A stretch of 64,000 nt of DNA. Origin: Candidatus Reconcilbacillus cellulovorans (GTDB taxonomy: Bacteria; Bacillota; Bacilli; Paenibacillales; Reconciliibacillaceae). Made by a program: the position numbers and the translations under genes. The notes below the pieces were generated by a model. It ran no database searches. It saw only the letters and a list, made by a program, of their open reading frames with translations, and was not told the DNA's origin. The stretch lies in the NCBI GenBank assembly GCA_002507565.1, contig MOXJ01000003.1, positions 62,001-126,000 of the forward strand. Direction: 5' to 3'. Each line of letters starts with the position of its first letter. Within the stretch, counting starts at the first letter, position 1. This document shows, in pieces, positions 31,490 through 39,975 of the stretch.

Positions 31490-33817
31490 TTGACGGAGCG
31501 GGAATTGCTGGAATTTATGCGGGAACGGGCTTACCGCCCGATGACGGCGGACGAGCTCGCCCTGCATTTCGGGTGCGGGGCGGAAGACGGCGGTGAGTTG
31601 GCACGGCTGCTCCATGAACTGGAGGCTCGCGGCGACATTTACCGCACGCGCGCCGGCCGCTACGGCGTTCCCGAGCGGATGAACATGGCGCGCGGTGTTT
31701 TGCAGATCACGTCCAAAGGGTTCGGTTTCGTGACGCCGGACGGCGGCGGCGCCGAAGTGTTCGTGCATGCCGGCGACTTAAACGGCGCGATGCACGGCGA
31801 CCGCGTCATGGTGCGGTTGCTGAAACGCGGATTCGCCGACGGCAGGCCGGAAGGCCAGGTCGTGCGCGTGCTGGAGCGCAAACACGATCGGCTCGTCGGC
31901 ACGTTCCGCAAGTTCGACGGCTACGGGTTCGTCATCCCCGACGAGCGCCGGCTCGGCATCGACGACGTCTTCGTGCCGCAAGCGTCGAACGGCGGCGCGG
32001 AAGACGGGCATAAAGTCGTCGTACGCATCGTCGACTACCCCGACCGGCGGAGGACCGCGCGCGGCGAGGTCGTGGAAATTCTCGGCCGTCGCGACGATCC
32101 CGGCGTCGACGTGTTGGCGGTCGTGCGCAAGTACCGGCTGCCGGAGGCGTTTTCGGAGGAAGCGATGGCGGAGGCCGAAGCGGTTCCGGACGCCGTATCG
32201 CCGGAGGAACTGGTCGGCAGGCGCGATCTTCGCGACAAACCGATCGTGACGATCGACGGCGAGGACGCCAAAGACCTCGACGACGCCGTCTGCGTCGAGC
32301 GGCTGCCGGAAGGCGGATACCGGCTGTACGTCTCGATCGCCGACGTCTCCTACTATGTTCGCGAGGATTCGGCGCTCGACCGCGAGGCGTACGAGCGCGG
32401 CTGCAGCGTCTACCTGGCCGACCGCGTCATTCCGATGTTGCCGCCGCGGCTGTCGAACGGCATCTGCAGCCTCAATCCCGCCGTCGATCGGCTGACGCTG
32501 ACGTGCGAAATGGCGTTCGACGCGGACGGACGGCGCGTCGGCTACGAGCTGTACCCGAGCGTCATCCGCAGTCGGCGTCGGGCGACGTATACCGACGTGC
32601 GCAAAATCCTGGTCGACCGCGACGCGGAGACGACCGCACGTTACGCCGAACTCGCCGACGAATTCCGGCTGATGGAAGAACTCGCGCTCAAATTGCGCGA
32701 GCGGCGGATGCGGCGCGGCGCCATCGATTTCGACATCGCCGAGGCGAAAATCGTCGTCGACGAACAGGGAAGGACGGTCGACGTCGTCCAACGCGAGCGG
32801 ACGATCGCCGAGCGGATCATCGAGGAATTTATGCTGGCGGCGAACGAGACGGTGGCGGAACATATTTTTTGGATGAAAATTCCGTTCATCTATCGCGTCC
32901 ACGAAGAGCCCGACCCGGAGAAAATGCGTCTGTTCGCTCAGTTCGTCGCCAATTTCGGCTACACCGTGCGCGGCAAGGCAGGATCTGTCCATCCGCGCGC
33001 GCTGCAGGCGATCCTCGAACAAATCCGCGGCACGAAAGAGGAAAACTTGATCAGCACCGTCCTCTTGCGCTCCATGAAGCTCGCGCGGTACGAGGCGGAA
33101 AGCCTCGGCCATTTCGGGCTCGCCGCCGAGTTTTACACGCATTTCACGTCGCCGATCCGCCGCTACCCCGACCTGATCGTGCACCGGATCGTACGCGAAG
33201 TATTGCGGTTCGGCTCGCTTCCGCCGGAGCGGCTTGAGCGGTGGGCGGAGCGTTTGCCCGACATCGCCGCGCAGTCGTCCGAGCGTGAGCGCGTCGCCGT
33301 CGATGCCGAACGCGAAGTCGAGAAGATGAAAAAAGCCGAGTTCATGAAGGACAAAATCGGCGAGGAATTCGACGGCATCATTTCCGGCGTGACGAGTTTC
33401 GGCATGTTCGTCGAGCTCTCCAACACGGTCGAGGGACTTGTCAGGTTGAGCAGCTTGGCGGATGATTATTATCACTATCATGAGACGCACCATGCGCTGA
33501 TCGGCGAGCGGACCGGGCGCGTCTTCCGCATCGGCGACGAGGTGCGCGTCCGCGTCGTTCGCGTCGACGCGGAGGAATACACCGTCGATTTCGAGCTGGT
33601 CGACACGCGGCCGAGACGAGGGCGCTCCGGGCGTGAAAACGAAGGGCGCAAAAAAAGCGCCGGAAGCGCGGGGGGCCGCGGGCGTGGAAGCGGCCTCGCG
33701 CGCAAAGGTCACGGCCGCGCAAAGAACGAGCGCGAAGAGCGGACAGATCGCGACGGCCGCGGCGGCTCCGGTCGCGTCGGCCGCCGGTCCGGCGGCAAGA
33801 GCAGGCGGCGGAAATAG
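31490..33817 (+). CDS. rnr: Ribonuclease R
   Basis: 775 aa, RNase II family 3'-5' exonuclease able to degrade structured RNA, and a partner of tmRNA in decay of faulty messages. Order of domains: N-terminal HTH-like region, cold-shock domains (about 70-200), RNB catalytic domain with [13 protein letters not shown] (Asp256, 262, 264, 265), then an S1 domain (about 628-705, [19 protein letters not shown]). The C-terminal 65 residues are Lys/Arg/Gly-rich and disordered. Start TTG at 31490 has AAGGAGGCG about 10 nt upstream. Located just before smpB and ssrA. Confidence 0.96.
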   Translation: MTERELLEFMRERAYRPMTADELALHFGCGAEDGGELARLLHELEARGDIYRTRAGRYGVPERMNMARGVLQITSKGFGFVTPDGGGAEVFVHAGDLNGAMHGDRVMVRLLKRGFADGRPEGQVVRVLERKHDRLVGTFRKFDGYGFVIPDERRLGIDDVFVPQASNGGAEDGHKVVVRIVDYPDRRRTARGEVVEILGRRDDPGVDVLAVVRKYRLPEAFSEEAMAEAEAVPDAVSPEELVGRRDLRDKPIVTIDGEDAKDLDDAVCVERLPEGGYRLYVSIADVSYYVREDSALDREAYERGCSVYLADRVIPMLPPRLSNGICSLNPAVDRLTLTCEMAFDADGRRVGYELYPSVIRSRRRATYTDVRKILVDRDAETTARYAELADEFRLMEELALKLRERRMRRGAIDFDIAEAKIVVDEQGRTVDVVQRERTIAERIIEEFMLAANETVAEHIFWMKIPFIYRVHEEPDPEKMRLFAQFVANFGYTVRGKAGSVHPRALQAILEQIRGTKEENLISTVLLRSMKLARYEAESLGHFGLAAEFYTHFTSPIRRYPDLIVHRIVREVLRFGSLPPERLERWAERLPDIAAQSSERERVAVDAEREVEKMKKAEFMKDKIGEEFDGIISGVTSFGMFVELSNTVEGLVRLSSLADDYYHYHETHHALIGERTGRVFRIGDEVRVRVVRVDAEEYTVDFELVDTRPRRGRSGRENEGRKKSAGSAGGRGRGSGLARKGHGRAKNEREERTDRDGRGGSGRVGRRSGGKSRRRK

Positions 33818-33839
33818 CGATACTTCGAAAAAATCCCGC

Positions 33840-33868
33840 TTGCATTTGCCGCAAAACCCTGATAAAAT
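33840..33868 (+). promoter_or_regulatory. SigA promoter of smpB
   Basis: TTGCAT (33840-33845), 17-nt spacer, extended -10 TGATAAAAT (TAAAAT 33863-33868), 22 nt after the rnr stop. The leader to smpB is about 75 nt. Confidence 0.7.
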
Positions 33869-33950
33869 GACGATCCCGGCGGTCCGAACAGAAGCAGAAA
33901 ATCGGCTGAAGCCGCAAGCCGACCGGGTCGTCCGGGAGGTGAAATTTCGA

Positions 33951-34430
33951 ATGACGAAACGCGCCGACGACGGCAAAGTGCTCGTTCAGAACCGCAAGGC
34001 CTCGCACGACTACTATATCGAGGACACGTACGAGGCGGGCATCGTCCTGACCGGGACCGAAATCAAATCGCTGAGGGCCGGCAAGGCGAACATCAACGAT
34101 AGTTTCGCCTTGATCCGAAACGGCGAGATCTTCGTGCACAACATGCACATCAGCCCGTACGAACAGGGCAACCGGTATAACCACGATCCGCGCCGCGTGC
34201 GCAAACTTTTGTTGAAAAAAGCCGAAATCCATAAACTGCTCGGCCTGTCCAAACAGCAGGGCTACACGATCGTCCCGCTGAAAGTGTACCTTCGCAACGG
34301 CTACGCCAAGATGCTGATCGGTCTGGCCAAAGGTAAAAAACTGTACGACAAACGCGAGGCCGAAGCGCGCCGCGACGCCGAACGCGACATTCGCCGGGCG
34401 CTGCGGGAGAAACAGAAGTTCATGCGGTGA
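33951..34430 (+). CDS. smpB: SsrA-binding protein SmpB
   Basis: 159 aa. Small basic OB-fold protein that binds the tRNA-like domain of tmRNA and delivers it to stalled ribosomes. Family blocks: [104 protein letters not shown] is 8 nt upstream. The frame is open further upstream but without conservation. tmRNA gene follows 150 nt later. Confidence 0.97.
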   Translation: MTKRADDGKVLVQNRKASHDYYIEDTYEAGIVLTGTEIKSLRAGKANINDSFALIRNGEIFVHNMHISPYEQGNRYNHDPRRVRKLLLKKAEIHKLLGLSKQQGYTIVPLKVYLRNGYAKMLIGLAKGKKLYDKREAEARRDAERDIRRALREKQKFMR

Positions 34431-34503
34431 AAGACGGTGGCTTATTGGGCGCAGCTCAAGCCTCAGGATGCAGGCAATGGATGAAAGTTTCGGCCGTTCG
34501 CCG

Positions 34504-34532
34504 TTGTTTTCGCTTTTTGCTTGTCATATAAT
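34504..34532 (+). promoter_or_regulatory. Promoter of ssrA
   Basis: TTGTTT (34504-34509), 17-nt spacer, perfect TATAAT (34527-34532), about 45 nt before the mature tmRNA 5' end, leaving a short precursor to be trimmed by RNase P. Confidence 0.7.
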
Positions 34533-34582
34533 AAATGCTAGAAAGATGCGTCCGAAAGGCGGTCGCATGAGAATTTCGACGA

Positions 34583-34945
34583 GGGGGCGTTTGGTTTCGA
34601 CGGGGGCAGTTCGAGCACGGGCCGCGGGTAGTGGGGCCGCGTCCACTTCAACACCGCGGGGCCAAATTTAAGTGGCAACAAGCAAAACGCTCAACTGGCT
34701 CTGGCTGCCTGATCACGCAGCCGCCAGGCTTCTACCCCTCATCGCCCATGTGAGGGGATAGGGGCTCAACCGAGTGGGCTACGCCGTCCGGCCGCCGCCC
34801 GAGGCCGACGGAAGAAGACAATCGGGCTGGCCTGAAGGGAAGCCCGTCGCGGGGCGTCCCGAAGGCGAGACGAATACCGCGACTACACCCGTAGACGCCG
34901 GTGTGGCGATGTCTCCGGACAGGGGTTCGATTCCCCTCGCCTCCA
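34583..34945 (+). ncRNA. ssrA: Transfer-messenger RNA (tmRNA)
   Basis: Length 363 nt. The 5' end GGGGGCG pairs with CGCCTCC near the 3' end (34938-34944, one G-T pair) to form the tRNA-like acceptor stem; the discriminator is A and CCA is not encoded. The T-arm sequence GGGGTTCGATTCCCC is directly before it. After the 5' TTTGGTTTCGACGGGGGC element the reading frame for the tag runs from GGC (34674) to TGA (34710-34712) and encodes GNKQNAQLALAA, ending in the AA degron recognised by ClpXP. Several pseudoknot-capable stems follow. Confidence 0.95.
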
Positions 34946-35286
34946 TTATCCACTATCGGGAAGCCGATGGCAGACAAGCGAACCCGTCCATGTCGCTCGA
35001 CCCGGCGGCAGGACGGGTTTTTTGCGCGAACCCCGTCGTCGACGAATGGATGAATCGGGCCCTTCGCGCCCGCAGCGAACAAGGGCGTTCGATAATTGGA
35101 AGAAGGCCCAGTGAGACGGCGAGACGGGGTTCAGCGTTTGCGACAGGATGGTGTTGTGGGACGGCGTTAATTCTCCCGCTTGAGCATCTAAACTTTTTAA
35201 AGTAAGACCTAAACATTTTCGGGTATTAAAAATAAACGGCCTAAAGTACCATAGTGCGAAACGTCTGTTCGGGAAGTGGCGGCTCT
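34946..35286. other. Gene-free stretch between tmRNA and the ABC exporter
   Basis: It holds the tmRNA terminator (34981-35024). The following 150 nt (35025-35170) show no credible gene. The last part (35171-35260) is abruptly AT-rich and probably carries the exporter promoter; TTGAGC with a weak TAAGAC 17 nt later is the best pair I see, not strong enough to list separately. Confidence 0.5.
34981..35024 (+). terminator. Terminator of ssrA
   Basis: AACCCGTCC (34981-34989) pairs perfectly with GGACGGGTT (35011-35019) and runs into six T. The loop is 21 nt. Confidence 0.85.
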
Positions 35287-36093
35287 ATGCTGAAATCCTT
35301 TTTCAAGGCGCTTGAAATGAACGTGCGTGTGTTTTTTCAGTATCGCGCTTCGTTTGCCCTGTCGCTGATCAGTTTTCCGGTCGTGCTGATCGTCAACGCA
35401 ATGTTGTTCGAGCGGATCTACGCTCACACCGGGACCGACGTGATCAGGGGATACTCGTTGTCGCAGATGATCTGGTATTACGCCTCGGTGCCGTTTATCT
35501 ACGTGTTCATTTACACGTTTACCGCCATGCGGCTTTCGCAGCGCATTTTGAGCGGGGAGCTGACGATGGATTTTTTACGGCCGCTGCACATTTACCTTTT
35601 CGAGTTCGCCCATGCCGCGGCCAGCCGGGTGATCGGCGTGGCGGTCGAGTTTTTGCCGACGCTGTTCGTGTATTCGCTCATTTATTTTCCCGATTTCCTG
35701 ACGTTCGCCTCGTTTTTGAAGTTTGTCGCCACGGCCGTGTTGGCGTTCGTGCTGATGTTCCAGCTCAATTTTATCGTCGGGCTGACTGCGTTTGTGCTGA
35801 AAGACAACCGGGCCGTCGACGACGTCAAAAACATCACGCTCGGTTTGCTCGGCGGAGCCGCGGTGCCGATGGACTTCATGCCGGAGGCGGTGCGGCGCGT
35901 CGCCGATTTTCTCCCGTTCCAATATGTTTTCTATGAGCCGCTGCAATTTTTCCTGAACAAGCCGGAAACGGCGGGCGTTATGCCGCTTCTTCACACCGTG
36001 TCGGCACAAATCGGCTGGATTGCGTTGCTGTTTGTGGTCAATCGCGTCGTTTGGGCGTATTTTGCCCGCCGGTTTTGCGCGGCTGGAGGGTAA
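35287..36093 (+). CDS. ABC-2 type exporter permease (COG4587-like)
   Basis: 268 aa with six hydrophobic segments. First of three adjacent genes (permease, permease, ATPase) matching the uncharacterised COG4587/COG3694/COG4586 exporter set common in Firmicutes. Marks: LKSFFKALEMNVRVFFQYRASFALSLISF at the N-terminus, GELTMDFLRPLHIYLFEFAH in the central cytoplasmic loop, and FLPFQYVFYEPLQFFLNK near the end. ATG 35287 with GGGAAGTGG upstream; GTG 35254 is an alternative. Cargo unknown; lipid or peptide export is typical of ABC-2. Confidence 0.8.
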   Translation: MLKSFFKALEMNVRVFFQYRASFALSLISFPVVLIVNAMLFERIYAHTGTDVIRGYSLSQMIWYYASVPFIYVFIYTFTAMRLSQRILSGELTMDFLRPLHIYLFEFAHAAASRVIGVAVEFLPTLFVYSLIYFPDFLTFASFLKFVATAVLAFVLMFQLNFIVGLTAFVLKDNRAVDDVKNITLGLLGGAAVPMDFMPEAVRRVADFLPFQYVFYEPLQFFLNKPETAGVMPLLHTVSAQIGWIALLFVVNRVVWAYFARRFCAAGG

Positions 36094-36096
36094 CGG

Positions 36097-36900
36097 ATGA
36101 AAGGATTGGCGGCTTTGCCCGGATTGGTTCGTCTGTTTGTCTGGCACTGCAAGCTGGACATCTCGCGCAATATGGCGTACCGTTTCAATTTTGTCGTCGG
36201 CATGCTGATTTCGCTTTTGTATTCGGGTGTGGCGCCGGTCGCCCAGTATCTCGTTTTCTCGGCGACGAACGGCTATCCGGGCTGGACGGTGCCGCAACTT
36301 GTTTTGTTCCAGGGCATGCTTTTGTTCTGGAACGGAATGCGGACGATGCTGTTCGGCAAAGTGTTGCAGCAGACCGTGACGCTCGTCAGGATGGGCGAGT
36401 TCGACCGGCTGCTCGTCAAGCCGTATCCTCCGGCCGGCGTTTTGCTGACCGGCGGGTTTCAACTGAACGGCCTGGCGCCGACATTGGCGGGCGCGGTCGT
36501 CGCAGCCGTCGCGTTCGTCCGGCTGGGAGTGGAATGGCATTGGTGGATGCTGCCGCTATTGCTCGCGTTTCTGCTCGCCGGGATTGGTTTGTACGCGGCG
36601 CTGCTCATGCTGTTTTGCGGCGTTCTGGTGGTCGTCGTCCAGATGGGGCGACTGGGGGAGCTGTTCGAGCGGGCGGTGTCGTTTTCCGATTATCCAATCA
36701 GCATTTATCCGAAGGCGGTCGGGGCGGTGTTCCGTTTTGTGTTGCCGTTTGCTGTCTGGGTTTATTTTCCCGCCCAAACGTTGCTGAATCGGCTGGACGC
36801 GGCCATGATCGCCGCCGTCGTCGCCGGCGCGGCGGCGCTGCTGGTCGCCAACCGGATCTGGAATGTGCTGCTTGACCGCTATACAAGCGCAGGAGGTTGA
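36097..36900 (+). CDS. ABC-2 type exporter permease (COG3694-like)
   Basis: 267 aa, about six hydrophobic segments, paralogous in layout to the preceding permease (MGEFDRLLVKPYPPAGVLL corresponds to GELTMDFLRPLHIYLFEF). Starts 3 nt after the first permease stop and ends right before the ATPase, so the three form one operon and presumably a heterodimeric permease. Confidence 0.8.
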   Translation: MKGLAALPGLVRLFVWHCKLDISRNMAYRFNFVVGMLISLLYSGVAPVAQYLVFSATNGYPGWTVPQLVLFQGMLLFWNGMRTMLFGKVLQQTVTLVRMGEFDRLLVKPYPPAGVLLTGGFQLNGLAPTLAGAVVAAVAFVRLGVEWHWWMLPLLLAFLLAGIGLYAALLMLFCGVLVVVVQMGRLGELFERAVSFSDYPISIYPKAVGAVFRFVLPFAVWVYFPAQTLLNRLDAAMIAAVVAGAAALLVANRIWNVLLDRYTSAGG

Positions 36901-36901
36901 C

Positions 36902-37885
36902 ATGGACGAGCCGATGATCCGGATGCGGAAGGTGAGCAAAATCTATAAGGTCCATCACCGCACGGAAGGTTTTTGGGCCAGTCTGAAGTCCGTGTTTCAT
37001 CGCGAGTACAAAACGGTGACGGCCGTCGACCGGATCGATTTGCAGGTCAACCGGGGGGAAATCCGGGGCCTGATCGGTCCGAACGGCGCGGGAAAATCGA
37101 CGACGATTAAAATTTTAGCAGGCGTTCTGCATCCGTCTTCCGGCGAAGTCCAGGTCATGGGGATGGTGCCGTGGAAAGAACGGGAAAAGTACGTTCGCCG
37201 GCTCGGCGTCGTATTCGGCCAAAAGTCGCAACTGTGGTGGGATTTGCCCGCCGTCGATACGTTCGCCTTGCAGAAGGAAATGTACAAGATCCCGACTTCG
37301 GCGTATCGCGAGCGGCTCGATTATTTCAGCCATCTCCTTGGCATAGGGGAAGTGATGCAGAAGCCGGTGCGCCAACTGTCGCTCGGCGAACGGATGAAAT
37401 GCGAGCTCGTCTGCGCGATGCTGCACGAGCCGCCGCTCATTTTTCTGGACGAGCCGACGATCGGGCTGGACGTCGTCTCGAAAGAATCGATCCGGAATTT
37501 CATCAAGCACGTCAACCGCGACAAACAGACGACGTTTATCCTAACCACACATGATTTAAGTGATCTGGAAGATTTATGTGAGAAAGTGACGATTATTAAC
37601 AAGGGCGTCGTCGTGTTCGACGATACGCTGGACAAACTTCGCGCATACTTTTCCAACAAGAAAATCGTCGAAATTCATTTCGACCGGCCCGTGGCAAAGA
37701 GCGACCTTGACGGCTTCGACGTCCGGGAGTTCACTCCGCTCGCGGCGACGATCGAGTTCGCGATGGACGAAACGGGCGACATCCGCCGGGAGTTGGGCCG
37801 GGTTCTCGACCGGTTGCCGGTTCGGGACATCAACGTGGGCAACATCCGGATCGAGGAAGTGATCAAGCAAATTTATCTCACTTAG
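36902..37885 (+). CDS. ABC exporter ATP-binding protein (COG4586-like)
   Basis: 327 aa. Walker A GPNGAGKST (59-67), signature LSLGERMKCEL, Walker B LIFLDEPTIGLD, and H-loop TTHDLSDLEDL. The insert before Walker A (HHRTEGFWASLKSVFHREYKTVTAV) is characteristic of this exporter subgroup. SD AGGAGG is 5 nt before the ATG, overlapping the upstream permease stop. The end overlaps the convergent FTR1 gene by 4 nt. An AT-rich patch covers the H-loop segment (about 37545-37610). Confidence 0.9.
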   Translation: MDEPMIRMRKVSKIYKVHHRTEGFWASLKSVFHREYKTVTAVDRIDLQVNRGEIRGLIGPNGAGKSTTIKILAGVLHPSSGEVQVMGMVPWKEREKYVRRLGVVFGQKSQLWWDLPAVDTFALQKEMYKIPTSAYRERLDYFSHLLGIGEVMQKPVRQLSLGERMKCELVCAMLHEPPLIFLDEPTIGLDVVSKESIRNFIKHVNRDKQTTFILTTHDLSDLEDLCEKVTIINKGVVVFDDTLDKLRAYFSNKKIVEIHFDRPVAKSDLDGFDVREFTPLAATIEFAMDETGDIRRELGRVLDRLPVRDINVGNIRIEEVIKQIYLT

Positions 37886-38922
37886 CTCCAGGCGGATGCT
37901 CGTGGGTTGTCCTGCGCTGCCGTTGCGGACGCCGCAGCTTTCTGGGACGTCGAAGTCGCGGTCGAGGCGGCGGTCGTCCGGCCGACGACTGCCTGCGCGA
38001 CCGGGCGGGCGGCTTCGGTCGGTTCGGCAAGCCGTCCGGCCTCTTTCGGCCGTCTCGTCAGCAAAACGTACATCGTCAACAAGTAAAGCCAGTATGCGGC
38101 AAATTCCTCCAGCGACGGGGCCTGCGTATACCCGAGAAACGCCTTGAAGAAAATGCCGACTTGTCCGCTGATCAGCGGCTTTTCGCCGGTGTCGCGGATG
38201 TAGTGGATTTCGTCCTGCGGATGTTCCGGCATGAGCCAGGTGATGTTGTAGATTTCCCCGATTTCCCCGCCCGGCGTCCGGTACAGGCTGCCGATCAGTT
38301 TCATGTCCTGCATGACGCCGATGCCCTGCACGAGCAGCCCGGCGGCGATCAGCACGAGCAACACCGTCGTCGCGCGGAAAAAGGCGGAGAGTGAAATTCG
38401 TCGCGCTCCGCGGAAAAAGTACCACGCCAGCACGCCCGCGGCGATCAGGCCGAGCAGCGCGCCCCAGCTCGTCAGCGCCTTCTGGATGTCGCCGCCGCTG
38501 ATCGCGGCGAAGAAAAAGACGGTTTCCACGCCTTCGCGCAATACGACCAGGTAAGAATGAACGATCAGGTTGGCGATGCTGCCGGCGGTCAGGATGGCGC
38601 CGACTTTCGCCTCGACGCGCTCCTGGAAGGCGGCGTTCTGTTTCGCCATGAACAGAATCATGTGCGTCAGGAGAGCGCATGAAGCGAGCATGATGGAAAA
38701 GCGCAAGTAATTCTGGCTGCCCATCATTTCGTACCCGGTCAGCACGACCTGGAACAGAAACGCCGCGCCGAAGCTGGATACGAGCGCGAGAAACGCGCCG
38801 AACCACACCCACTTGTTCCAGTGGGCGTGGTTCATTTTGGTCAGGTAGGCGACGATGACGCCGACGATGAGCAGCGCTTCGAGCGCTTCGCGGAACGTAA
38901 TGATGAAAGCCTGCAGATCCAC
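37882..38922 (-). CDS. FTR1-family iron permease
   Basis: 346 aa, seven hydrophobic segments. Both REXXE iron motifs are present: ITFREALEALLIV at the N-terminus and VLREGVETVFFF near the middle. Imports ferric or ferrous iron depending on partners. The C-terminal 50 residues are a low-complexity Ala/Thr/Ser tail. Start GTG at 38922 has AAAGGGG about 8 nt upstream; it lies inside the upstream gene end. Third gene of a Fur-box operon with two exported proteins, comparable in logic to EfeUOB but with unrelated-looking partners. Confidence 0.9.
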   Translation of the reverse strand: MDLQAFIITFREALEALLIVGVIVAYLTKMNHAHWNKWVWFGAFLALVSSFGAAFLFQVVLTGYEMMGSQNYLRFSIMLASCALLTHMILFMAKQNAAFQERVEAKVGAILTAGSIANLIVHSYLVVLREGVETVFFFAAISGGDIQKALTSWGALLGLIAAGVLAWYFFRGARRISLSAFFRATTVLLVLIAAGLLVQGIGVMQDMKLIGSLYRTPGGEIGEIYNITWLMPEHPQDEIHYIRDTGEKPLISGQVGIFFKAFLGYTQAPSLEEFAAYWLYLLTMYVLLTRRPKEAGRLAEPTEAARPVAQAVVGRTTAASTATSTSQKAAASATAAQDNPRASAWS

Positions 38923-38927
38923 GCGGA

Positions 38928-39935
38928 TTACCCCTTTGCCTGACGTTTGGTCCACCAGACGACCCCGCTTGCGACGAGCAACAGGCCGACGATGGCGCCG
39001 GCCGTGACGAACGGATTGGTACGGTCGGTGCGCTGCATCGGCGCGTGTTCGGCGGAAACGCCCGGTTCAGGCGCTTTCTGCGACGGCTCTGGCGGCGCTT
39101 CCGCGCTGCCGGTGCCCAATGCGGCGGCGTCCGGGGAAGCGACGGCCGCCGCGGGCGACGGGGTCGCGCCGGAGCCGGGCGAAGGCGACGCGGCGTCGGC
39201 GGCCGAAGCCGGGGACGTCGGCGAAGCGTCGTTCGGCGAAGACGGCGATCCTGCGGCCGTCGGACGAGCCGACGGCGCAGGAGTCGACGACGGGGCAGGC
39301 GAAGCGGCCCGGCCCGGCGACGCGCCGGCAGCGCCGGTCGCCGGCGTGTAGGCGAACAGCGGCTTAAGCGTCGTCAAAATGGCCGATGTGTGTCGGCGGT
39401 ACGCCTCGACGTCAACTGGTTTTTTGCCCAAATTGAATAACCCAGGATTACCCAATGATTCGTATGCTTTATCAAAATGATCTCGAATTTCTTGGATTTG
39501 GTTAGGAATGCGGATTTCTAGATAAGGTTTAAGCACGTCGAATGTCCCTTTTGCTTTCGCGAGCAACAATGATGCTTGAGCGTAATTGTTTATATTTTGT
39601 TCCGCGTACGTGAACCGGCGGTCAAGGTTCATGTACAGGATGTATCTGTAGTTTTGCAAAACGAGCGCCTTGTTTTTGTCGCGGAAATTGGCGTCGAGCG
39701 TCAACGCCACGTCTTTGCCGAAATGCGACTCGATCTCCGCGCGACGCACCTGGTAGGCGGCCAGAGCGGCGTCCCAGTCGTTTTCGGCGAGTTCCGCCTC
39801 GATCAGTTTGTACGTTTCGGCGACGTCCTCTTTGTCGGGATCGCCGTAAGAGTAGGCGCCCGCTGGGGAGGGGGCAGCGACGATGAACGACGCCGCCAGG
39901 ACGACCATGATAAGAGAGAAAGCAGTTTTTCTCAT
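38928..39935 (-). CDS. Secreted, membrane-anchored protein of the iron-uptake operon
   Basis: 335 aa. Signal peptide (MRKTAFSLIMVVLAASFIVAAPSPAGA), a helical domain of about 150 residues (28-180), a Pro/Ser/Ala/Thr-rich linker of roughly 110 residues, and a C-terminal transmembrane helix (NPFVTAGAIVGLLLVASGVVWW) with basic tail. The helical part might bind iron or span the wall; no known motif. It overlaps or abuts the FTR1 gene, so it is probably its accessory subunit. A stretch at 39425-39600 is AT-rich. Confidence 0.7.
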   Translation of the reverse strand: MRKTAFSLIMVVLAASFIVAAPSPAGAYSYGDPDKEDVAETYKLIEAELAENDWDAALAAYQVRRAEIESHFGKDVALTLDANFRDKNKALVLQNYRYILYMNLDRRFTYAEQNINNYAQASLLLAKAKGTFDVLKPYLEIRIPNQIQEIRDHFDKAYESLGNPGLFNLGKKPVDVEAYRRHTSAILTTLKPLFAYTPATGAAGASPGRAASPAPSSTPAPSARPTAAGSPSSPNDASPTSPASAADAASPSPGSGATPSPAAAVASPDAAALGTGSAEAPPEPSQKAPEPGVSAEHAPMQRTDRTNPFVTAGAIVGLLLVASGVVWWTKRQAKG

Positions 39936-39975
39936 GTGGTTGCTTCCATCCTTCGACTGTCCGCGAAACCGCGGC

